From NCBI GenBank assembly GCA_026421135.1, contig JAPKCR010000017.1:1-12623 (forward strand): DNA of 12,623 nucleotides. Reading direction: 5' to 3'. Source of the DNA: Sulfitobacter sp. Its GTDB lineage: Bacteria; Pseudomonadota; Alphaproteobacteria; Rhodobacterales; Rhodobacteraceae. How positions within the stretch are numbered: position 1 is the stretch's first letter; the number at the start of each line of letters is the position of its first letter. Under the pieces are notes generated by a model, which saw only the letters and a list, made by a program, of their open reading frames with translations, was not told where the DNA came from and searched no databases. Of this stretch, positions 7,420 through 12,623 are shown one piece after another. The position numbers and the translations under genes are program-made.

Positions 7420-7662
7420 TTAGCCCAGTTCTTCGGTCGAGGAAGCAGCGGCCTCTTCGTCCCGCAGGCGGTGCAGATGCGCAATAAAGTAACGCATGTG
7501 CGCGTTATCTACAGTGCGCTGTGCCTCGTTCTTCCAAGCGTCATAGGCGCTGGCATAATTCGGGAAAATACCGACCACGTGAATGTCATCTACATTTTTG
7601 AACGCTGTTCCGGTTGGCGAAACCAGTTCGCCGCCAAAGACAAGGTGTAGGCGTTGGGTCAT
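7420..7662 (-). CDS. DUF4170 family small protein
   Basis: This 80-residue protein matches the DUF4170 pattern: an initial strand LHLVFGGEL, a central VDDIHVVGIFPNYASAYDAWKNEAQRTVDNAHMRYFI-type core (about 25-60), and a helical, acidic C-terminus. No signal peptide or membrane segment is visible, so it is probably cytoplasmic. Its function is unknown to me. The gene is commonly found between the inositol-phosphatase-family gene and lipid A/Kdo genes in Alphaproteobacteria, suggesting a link to envelope synthesis, but that is guilt by association. AAAGGA lies about 8 bases before the ATG. It starts 54 bases after the upstream gene and ends 6 bases before waaA. Confidence 0.85.
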   Translation of the reverse strand: MTQRLHLVFGGELVSPTGTAFKNVDDIHVVGIFPNYASAYDAWKNEAQRTVDNAHMRYFIAHLHRLRDEEAAASSTEELG

Positions 7663-7716
7663 GGTGCAGTCCTTTGTTCTCGGATGAATGCCGATGCCAG
7701 TATCTAAGGCAATGGG

Positions 7717-8496
7717 TCACGTGTGGGCAAGGCTGCTAAGCAAATCCGCATGGATCGACGTGCCTGCCGCAAGTACGCCATTTAGTCGCGGATCAGGATT
7801 GTTAAATCGTAAAGAGGCCCCGGTTTTATCGGTACAATACCCGCCAGCTTCGGTCACGATCAAAGCACCAGCGGCAATGTCCCACTCCCAACTTTTCCGC
7901 AGGGTTACCATACCATCGAACCGCCCTTGCCCTACCAGCCCCAGCCGATAAGCCAGCGATGGACGATGGGCACGTTTGAAACCAGGGTCGCCCGCAATCC
8001 AGTGTTGTTTGGCCATGACAGGCTTGGTTGCCAGAACCGTTGCGTTGCTCAGACCTTGGGTGGTTGAGGCGTTGATTGCTAAATCATTCAACGTGGCACC
8101 ACCACCCAGCGAGGCCGCATAGAGGCGATCTAGCATTGGCAGGAAAACTACGGCAGCAGTTATCTTGCCGCCTTGGGAAATGGCCAGCGAATGGGACCAC
8201 GTATCCGACCCTTCGATAAAACTTCGGGTGCCATCAATCGGGTCGATAATAAAGACGTGGGATTGATCCAGCCGCCTTTCGGTGTCTTCGCTTTCCTCGG
8301 ACAGCCACCCGTAATCGGGGCGGGCTGTTGTCAATGTTTCGTGCAGCATTGCATTTACAGCCAGATCGGCTTCGGTCACAGGGCCAGCATCGCCGGGCTT
8401 GTCCCAGCGTTTCGCCGTTTGGCCGGTGAATGCAGTGGCGATCTGGCCAGCCTTGCGGGCGCAGTCGATCAAAAGGTCAAGATCACGCACCGGCAA
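7717..8496 (-). CDS. Inositol monophosphatase-family phosphatase (CysQ/3'(2'),5'-bisphosphate nucleotidase-like)
   Basis: This is a metal-dependent phosphatase of the inositol monophosphatase superfamily. The 259-residue protein shows GPVTEADLAVN (38-48), the metal ligand Glu in GWLSEES (63-69), DPIDGTRSFIEG (85-96) with D85 and D88, and WEWDIAAGALIVTEAGG (203-219) with metal ligand D206. These cover all catalytic positions. Candidate substrates are 3'-phosphoadenosine 5'-phosphate (CysQ role) or inositol/sugar phosphates; sequence reading does not decide, though this locus is usually annotated as the nucleotidase. The best start is a TTG at 8496, with GGGA about 7 bases upstream inside pmbA. 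A GTG at 8490 is the alternative. Either start overlaps the pmbA stop, indicating coupled translation. Confidence 0.92.
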   Translation of the reverse strand: MPVRDLDLLIDCARKAGQIATAFTGQTAKRWDKPGDAGPVTEADLAVNAMLHETLTTARPDYGWLSEESEDTERRLDQSHVFIIDPIDGTRSFIEGSDTWSHSLAISQGGKITAAVVFLPMLDRLYAASLGGGATLNDLAINASTTQGLSNATVLATKPVMAKQHWIAGDPGFKRAHRPSLAYRLGLVGQGRFDGMVTLRKSWEWDIAAGALIVTEAGGYCTDKTGASLRFNNPDPRLNGVLAAGTSIHADLLSSLAHT

Positions 8497-9829
8497 GTGT
8501 CATTCCCGGAACAAGCAAGGATGGCACAACGCGGCTAAGATGCGTGCGCGCGTCATTTGCGGGGACAATGCTGCGCAGCATATCGCGCAAATTGCCTGCA
8601 ATCGTACATTCATTTATCGCATGGGTGATTTCACCATTTTCAACCCATAGACCAGAGGCACCACGCGAATAATCGCCCGTATTAGGGTTGATCGTAGAGC
8701 CGATCATAGAGGTTACAAGCAACCCCGTTCCCATGTCTTTGATAAGGTCACCACGTGTTGCGTCACCTTGGGTCAAGGAAATATTCCAGATTGCAGGGCC
8801 GGGGTTTGACCCTGTGCCGCGCGCAGCGTTTCCGGTGGGGGCCATGCCCAGTTTCCGGGCCGTTGCCAAATCCAACGTCCAGCCTTTTAGTGTCCCGTTT
8901 TCAACAATCACGCGTCGGTTCGTGGGCAGACCTTCGCCGTCAAAGGGGCGTGACCCGGATGTGCGGGGGCGGTGTGGGTCTTCGATTATCGACAGACCGT
9001 CGGGCAATACCTGTTCGCCCATCGCGTCGCGCAGCCACGAGGCACCACGCGCAATTGCGGATCCGTTCATGGCCGCCAGCAGGTGCCCGATCAGCGTGGA
9101 TGAAATACGCTCATCAAATAGAACAGGATACGCACCCGTTGGTGGTTTGCGGGCATCCATTCGCAATAACGTGCGTTCTGCCGCCGAGGCGCCAATGTCC
9201 TCTGGGCTGCGCAGATCTGCCTGAAATATGCGGCTGTCCCCGTCATAGTCACGTTCCATTGCTGTGCCACTGCCGGCGATAGTAACGCAGGACAAACCCC
9301 GATCCGTGCGTGTATACCCACCCTCAAACCCGTTGCTGGCGGACAGATAAACCTGTTGTTCGCCGTAAGCCGCACTGGCGGATTGCACTTGTGAAATACC
9401 CTTGACGGCCAATCCCGCGGCCTCGGCCCGTGCGGCATCATCTTGCAAGGTCTGGGGCGAAGGCTCTGGCGTAGGGTCAGCCAGTTCGAGCGCGTCAAAA
9501 TCCCAGCTGGTTGCCAGTTGATCGGGGTCCGCGAGGCCGGAATATGGGTCTTCGGGGGCTTCCTTGGCCATTGCGACGGCGCGGTTTGCCATTTCCTCGA
9601 TTGTGCGGATGGAAGTGTCGGACGCTGACACATTGGCCGACCGCTTGCCCACAAACACACGCAGACCGATGTCGACGCCCTCGGACCGTTCCGCCTGCTC
9701 CAAGGCACCGCCACGGACGTCTACACTGACCGATGTCCCGCGCACGGCCATAGCGTCAGCGCTGTCTGCACCGGCATCCTTGGCGGCAAGCAATAGTGCT
9801 TTGGTCAGCGCATCAATGGATTGCGGCAT
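8483..9829 (-). CDS. pmbA: TldD/PmbA-family metalloprotease subunit (TldE-like)
   Basis: PmbA (TldE) pairs with TldD to form a heterodimeric metalloprotease that matures microcin B17 and degrades the antitoxin CcdA in E. coli; its role in Alphaproteobacteria is less clear. The 448-residue length is close to the 450 of E. coli PmbA. Family blocks are visible: SVSVDVRGGALEQAERSEGV (33-52), GLRVFVGKR (55-63), GTGSNPGPAIWNISL (338-352) and GTGLLVTSMIGSTINPNTGDYSRGASGLWVENGEI (367-401). As expected for the TldE subunit, I see no HExxxH metal site in it, so it would need TldD, which is not in the window. AGGAG lies 6 bases before the ATG, the strongest ribosome site in this cluster. It is the first gene of the tight pmbA-to-lpxK run. 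The DUF2125 gene ends 86 bases upstream on the same strand. Confidence 0.93.
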   Translation of the reverse strand: MPQSIDALTKALLLAAKDAGADSADAMAVRGTSVSVDVRGGALEQAERSEGVDIGLRVFVGKRSANVSASDTSIRTIEEMANRAVAMAKEAPEDPYSGLADPDQLATSWDFDALELADPTPEPSPQTLQDDAARAEAAGLAVKGISQVQSASAAYGEQQVYLSASNGFEGGYTRTDRGLSCVTIAGSGTAMERDYDGDSRIFQADLRSPEDIGASAAERTLLRMDARKPPTGAYPVLFDERISSTLIGHLLAAMNGSAIARGASWLRDAMGEQVLPDGLSIIEDPHRPRTSGSRPFDGEGLPTNRRVIVENGTLKGWTLDLATARKLGMAPTGNAARGTGSNPGPAIWNISLTQGDATRGDLIKDMGTGLLVTSMIGSTINPNTGDYSRGASGLWVENGEITHAINECTIAGNLRDMLRSIVPANDARTHLSRVVPSLLVPGMTLAGA

Positions 9830-9865
9830 GGGAGGCTCCTAGAGGTTTCAAAGGTTAGCTAGCGA

Positions 9866-9893
9866 CCCCGCTGTCTGTCCGCAAGGGACGGGG
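9866..9893. repeat. GC-rich inverted repeat between the DUF2125 gene and pmbA
   Basis: Arms CCCCG (9866-9870) and CGGGG (9889-9893) can pair. A second possible stem, GTCC/GGAC (9877-9880 and 9886-9889), shares one base with the right arm. It lies in the 86-base gap downstream of the DUF2125 gene. A GC-rich hairpin there could slow RNA polymerase or protect the 3' end, but neither direction has the T-run of an intrinsic terminator. Confidence 0.25.
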
Positions 9894-9915
9894 CGCACGG
9901 CATCCGGTTGGCGAT

Positions 9916-11454
9916 CTATTTAATCCGCTGGCCATTCGCTAAAATTGCGCCAGAACGTGTGAATTCGATTTTGGTCTCAAGCGTATCTTCACCGTCGCCG
10001 GGGACTGCAAACATCGCCATCACCATGCGTGCGCCCATCGCTGTTTGTGCGGGCAGCAACCCTGAATCCACCAGCGTATTCAAAAGGGTATTCCCCCCGA
10101 CCAGTTTCAGATCAAGCGCCCCGTTGGGTTTCAGATCAGCGTTGTCCGCATCGGGGTCTGTATTTTCAAACGTTGCAGCCCCAAACCCGGTCAGCCGCGC
10201 CCCAAGGGCATCAACAATCAACGAATTCAGCTTGATGCTTTCAGGTTTGGCCGGGACTTTCAGTGCGTCTGCCATCTGATCAACGTCTTGCATATCTAGG
10301 TAATCAGACAAGATTGTCGCTGTTCCGGTCATATCAAGTGCGACCGAGGCTGGATCGCGCGGCAAGGTTCCCTGAGGGTTAAGCATCCCCCAAACCATAT
10401 CAGACATGGTAAAATCAGACAGGTTCAACCCAAGGGCAAAGTTCTGCGGCGCATCGGATTTCATCACAGGAGCGCTTAGATTGAAGGCGGCATTGTCCAT
10501 GGCAAAGGACAATAGGAAAGGAAATTGCGGTGGCTGAACCGATACTGTCGTGCCTTGGCGCGTCCCAGCATAACTAATGCCGTCGGCGCTGGTTTCCATG
10601 GTCAGTGTGCCACTTTCGGCGGCCATCGCAACCGCTAGGTTTCCGCTATTGGGATCTTCGATATCGACCGTGAAGGTGCTGTTGCCCGCTGTGGTTTTGC
10701 CCGTAACATCCATGCCCGCACGCAACAGCCCCGCCATATCGCCCACCTGCGCCAAGGCGAGCGGCAAAATGCCATTGGCCTTGAACGTAATATCGGATGA
10801 GGTCCCTTTGACCGTGGCGATTGCCGGCTCATCAGGTTCCTTGAAACTCATGTCGTATGAAACTGAACCTACTGTCGCAGCCTGATCGTAGTCACGCATC
10901 GCACCCAGTTTGCTATCCGTCCTGCTTTGAACGTCTTTCAACACGATGGCCATTTTGGCGTTCTGGGGGTCAAGCGTTTCGTCCCCTACTGTCAATTTAC
11001 CCAGTTTCAGCCCGACCGTTCCGGCGGAATAGCTGCTGGTCATATTGGTTGGCGATCCGCTGACAATCATGTCCAGAGCGGAATGATTTAGGATCATCGT
11101 CATATCGACGGGTTCCGCATCCGCCGCCGCGGGGGTGATGCTAAGCGAAACTGGCATAGAAGCGGGCAACAGTACGGTTACACTGCCGTCGTTGTTTTGC
11201 GCAAAGCCGATGCTTTCAACTGTCACAGACATTTCACCCTGATCGGGGTCTGTGGCCAAGTCGAACTTCACATCGCTGACAGTCAGTGTGTCGCCGGACG
11301 TGCTTTCTTTGGCGGTCAGGCTGTAGCCCATGCCTTGCATGTAGTCGCGCCAATCCTGCCAAACCTCATTTGGTGTAATATCTGCTGATGCGATTTGCGA
11401 AGTCGACAAAAGGGCTAAGGCCGAACAGCCAAGAACAGTGTGAAAGCGGGTCAT
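9916..11454 (-). CDS. DUF2125 domain protein, predicted secreted
   Basis: This is a 512-residue protein of unknown function, recognisable as a DUF2125 member by its overall pattern and its C-terminal SGAILANGQRIK (about 501-512). Residues 1-24 form a signal peptide (MTRF, hydrophobic core, then IASA before DITPNE), so it should be exported to the periplasm. The mature part is rich in Ser, Thr, Gly and Asp, with alternating hydrophobic strands such as SVTVLLPASMPVSLSI, NFALGLNLSDFTMSDM and AATFENTDPDAD. It has no cysteines after the signal peptide that I could find and no transmembrane helix. This suggests a long beta-rich periplasmic fold, perhaps comparable to lipid-handling or AsmA-like proteins, but that comparison is speculative. 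AAGGAA lies about 6 bases before the ATG. It is divergent from the SDR gene across about 200 bases and may read on into pmbA. Confidence 0.85.
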   Translation of the reverse strand: MTRFHTVLGCSALALLSTSQIASADITPNEVWQDWRDYMQGMGYSLTAKESTSGDTLTVSDVKFDLATDPDQGEMSVTVESIGFAQNNDGSVTVLLPASMPVSLSITPAAADAEPVDMTMILNHSALDMIVSGSPTNMTSSYSAGTVGLKLGKLTVGDETLDPQNAKMAIVLKDVQSRTDSKLGAMRDYDQAATVGSVSYDMSFKEPDEPAIATVKGTSSDITFKANGILPLALAQVGDMAGLLRAGMDVTGKTTAGNSTFTVDIEDPNSGNLAVAMAAESGTLTMETSADGISYAGTRQGTTVSVQPPQFPFLLSFAMDNAAFNLSAPVMKSDAPQNFALGLNLSDFTMSDMVWGMLNPQGTLPRDPASVALDMTGTATILSDYLDMQDVDQMADALKVPAKPESIKLNSLIVDALGARLTGFGAATFENTDPDADNADLKPNGALDLKLVGGNTLLNTLVDSGLLPAQTAMGARMVMAMFAVPGDGEDTLETKIEFTRSGAILANGQRIK

Positions 11455-11504
11455 TAAGAATTCCTTTGTCTTACGCAGATGGCGCGAATGTCATCCAGGC
11501 CTTA

Positions 11505-11532
11505 AAGATAATTGGTATCGATCTTCTTACAA
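11505..11532 (-). promoter_or_regulatory. Candidate promoter for the DUF2125 gene
   Basis: Read on the minus strand, TTGTAA (11532-11527) and TATCTT (11510-11505) are separated by 16 bases. Each matches four of six consensus sigma-70 positions. They lie about 50-80 bases before the ATG at 11454, a sensible distance. Alphaproteobacterial promoters are poorly predicted by eye, so this is only a candidate. Confidence 0.25.
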
Positions 11533-11548
11533 GGCAACGCGCATTTTG

Positions 11549-11561
11549 GCCCAAATTGGGC
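11549..11561. promoter_or_regulatory. 13-bp odd-centred palindrome in the DUF2125/SDR divergent region
   Basis: GCCCAA and TTGGGC flank a single central A, giving a perfect 13-bp palindrome. It is bordered by TTTTG on the left and CTTTTG on the right. It lies between the two divergent starts and close to where an SDR promoter would be expected. As RNA its loop is tight (5-bp stem, 3-base loop), so an operator for a dimeric protein is a reasonable alternative to a terminator. Confidence 0.35.
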
Positions 11562-11610
11562 TTTTGTCTGGCATAGGCTTATGTAGATGCTAAGTATCAA
11601 CTAAACAAAC

Positions 11611-11636
11611 GGCTTGGCAAATCTACAAGCCTTTTT
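11611..11636 (+). terminator. Terminator-like hairpin in the leader of the SDR gene
   Basis: GGCTTG (11611-11616) and CAAGCC (11626-11631) form a perfect 6-bp stem with a 9-base loop, followed immediately by five T (11632-11636). This is the form of an intrinsic terminator, but no plus-strand gene ends upstream of it. It sits just before the SDR start, so it may act as an attenuator or leader element. The loop-side ATCTAC (11621-11626) can instead pair with GTAGAT (11583-11588). Confidence 0.45.
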
Positions 11637-11660
11637 ATGGTGAAAGATGGGGCCCACGAC

Positions 11661-12410
11661 ATGGAAATGACTGGCAAGACCGTGATGATCACAGGCGCAA
11701 GCCGCGGCATCGGTGCAGAAACTGCGCGCAGTTTCGCAAAAGCGGGGGCGAATGTTGTGCTGCTTGCCCGCTCTCAGGACGCTATTGCCAATCTGGCAGG
11801 CGAGATCGGTCAAAAAGCCATTGCAATCCCCTGCAACGTTGCCCGCTTTGGAGAGATGTTTTCTGCCGTTGAAACCACAATGCAGGCATTCGGCAGTCTG
11901 GACGTATTGATTAACAACGCTGGCGTAATAGACCCCATTTCGCATCTGGCCAACTCTGATCCAGACGCGTGGGGGCAGGCCATCGATATCAACCTTAAAG
12001 GTGTCTATAACGGCATGCGTGCTGCTTTGCCTGTAATGAAACATGCAGGTGGCGGAACCATCCTGACTGTCAGCTCTGGCGCGGCGCATCATGCGATTGA
12101 GGCATGGAGCGCATATTGTGCATCCAAAGCCGCAGTGAACATGATCGGCAGGTCCGTTCATCTTGAGGAAGCTGCCAACGGCATTCGCGCAATCGGGTTG
12201 TCACCAGGTACCGTTGCCACCCAAATGCAACGCGAGATTAAAGCGAGTGGCATAAATCCGGTCAGCGAACTGGCATGGGAAGACCACATTCCAGCCGATT
12301 GGCCCGCCCGTGCGCTGCTTTGGATGTGCAGCGCTGCTGCAGACCGGTTTTGCGGCGAGGAAATATCGCTGCGTGACGAAAGCATCCGCAAAGAGATTGG
12401 CCTGATATGA
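11661..12410 (+). CDS. Short-chain dehydrogenase/reductase (classical SDR)
   Basis: This is an NAD(P)-dependent oxidoreductase with a Rossmann fold. Counting from ATG 11661 (249 residues), the cofactor motif TGASRGIG is at 11-18, NNAG at 85-88, and the catalytic tetrad is N111, S139, Y152 and K156 in the YCASK motif. LSPGT (180-184) follows the active site. This layout resembles 3-oxoacyl reductases such as FabG. The extreme C-terminus (SLRDESIRKEIGLI) lacks the common vDGG ending. Substrate is unknown; the coupled enoyl-CoA hydratase-like gene suggests a CoA- or acyl-linked substrate. An in-frame ATG at 11637 exists, but it abuts the T-run of a terminator-like hairpin and has no ribosome site. 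GGGG lies 8 bases before 11661, so that start is preferred; ATG 11667 is also possible. The stop overlaps the next start as ATGA. Confidence 0.9.
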   Translation: MEMTGKTVMITGASRGIGAETARSFAKAGANVVLLARSQDAIANLAGEIGQKAIAIPCNVARFGEMFSAVETTMQAFGSLDVLINNAGVIDPISHLANSDPDAWGQAIDINLKGVYNGMRAALPVMKHAGGGTILTVSSGAAHHAIEAWSAYCASKAAVNMIGRSVHLEEAANGIRAIGLSPGTVATQMQREIKASGINPVSELAWEDHIPADWPARALLWMCSAAADRFCGEEISLRDESIRKEIGLI

Positions 12411-12623
12411 TCGATTTTTCCCGCGAAGGCGACATTTGGACAGCCACTCTGAACCGGTCAGAAAAAGCCAATTCGCTTACCCATGACATGCTCGTGTCGT
12501 TGGCCGAATTCATGGAAGATGCGCAAGCGGCGCGCGCTGTGATCCTGACAGGGCAAGGCAAGGTTTTCAGCGCCGGTGCCGATTTAGACGAAGCCCGCGC
12601 AGGCCTAGCGACATCAGATATTT
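12407..12623 (+). CDS. Enoyl-CoA hydratase/isomerase (crotonase) family protein, N-terminal part
   Basis: The first 72 codons are present and the frame is open at the right edge. The N-terminal crotonase pattern is clear: a first strand DIWTATLNRSEKANSLTHDM (9-28) that contributes to CoA binding, a helix, then AVILTGQGKVFSAGADLDEA (44-63). The FSAGADL segment forms the first half of the oxyanion hole. The catalytic acidic residues would lie beyond the window, so hydratase, isomerase or another crotonase activity cannot be told apart. ATG 12407 overlaps the SDR stop as ATGA, indicating one operon with coupled translation. The N-terminus is short, with only about eight residues before the first core strand. 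Confidence 0.9.
   Translation, partial: MIDFSREGDIWTATLNRSEKANSLTHDMLVSLAEFMEDAQAARAVILTGQGKVFSAGADLDEARAGLATSDI

Noticed and set aside
9091..9714. Minus-strand open frame of 207 residues inside pmbA in another frame
   Set aside because: It lies wholly within the pmbA coding frame, is rich in Pro, Arg and Cys as shadow frames are in high-GC DNA, and has no recognisable domain.
9866..9893. Intrinsic terminator after the DUF2125 gene
   Set aside because: A GC-rich inverted repeat exists, but there is no T-run in either direction, so it is listed only as a repeat.
11425..11436. Lipobox at VLGC (residues 7-10) of the DUF2125 protein
   Set aside because: The hydrophobic region before this Cys is only about three residues long. 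A standard signal-peptidase site at IASA (residues 21-24) fits much better.
11637..11660. ATG at 11637 as the SDR start
   Set aside because: It directly follows the T-run of a terminator-like hairpin and has no ribosome site. The extra eight residues are not part of the SDR core.
11601..12161. Minus-strand open frame of 186 residues opposite the SDR gene
   Set aside because: It is antisense to a complete SDR with an intact catalytic tetrad, and no family pattern is visible in it.
1..12623. CRISPR array, insertion sequence, prophage, integron, toxin-antitoxin pair or tRNA gene
   Set aside because: I found no regular repeat-spacer array, terminal inverted repeats with a transposase, phage structural genes, small paired toxin genes or tRNA cloverleaf. 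The region is housekeeping in character.

Overview
The window looks like a chromosomal stretch from an alphaproteobacterium of the Rhodobacteraceae/Roseobacter group. This is inferred from four things: the arrangement pmbA, inositol-phosphatase family, DUF4170, waaA, lpxK; the arrangement mutY, DUF721, dsbA; a DUF2125 protein; and an integral-membrane AlkB hydroxylase without a fused rubredoxin. No species was assigned. Coding density is very high: no gene-free stretch exceeds about 210 bases, and I saw no tRNA, rRNA, CRISPR array, insertion sequence or phage gene.

Layout, left to right. (1) Minus strand, 1-2709: mutY (DNA repair, TTG start), then alkB (alkane 1-monooxygenase), then a response-regulator receiver protein cut by the window edge. 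(2) Plus strand, 2812-5136: a DUF721/DciA-like protein, a DsbA-family periplasmic thiol oxidoreductase and a CaiB/BaiF (class III) CoA-transferase. These are closely packed, the last two share one base, and a terminator-like hairpin follows. (3) Minus strand, 9829-5195: pmbA/tldE, inositol-monophosphatase/CysQ family, DUF4170, a WaaA-family protein and lpxK. Starts and stops overlap or nearly touch, so this reads as one cell-envelope (lipid A/Kdo) operon. (4) Minus strand, 11454-9916: a 512-residue secreted DUF2125 protein. (5) Plus strand, 11661 to the right edge: an SDR oxidoreductase and an enoyl-CoA hydratase/isomerase (partial) with an ATGA overlap, probably an acyl-CoA operon.

Most of the window is ordinary housekeeping, and I do not see a clear new multi-gene system. 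Two observations stand out. The WaaA-family protein keeps the overall Kdo-transferase layout and locus but lacks the usual residues at several canonical motifs, including both expected glutamates. The leader of the SDR operon holds a terminator-like hairpin plus an overlapping alternative pairing just before the start codon. Smaller signals are a near-perfect 20-bp palindrome and a 12-bp direct repeat in the mutY/DUF721 divergent region, and an AlkB gene followed by a receiver-domain gene.
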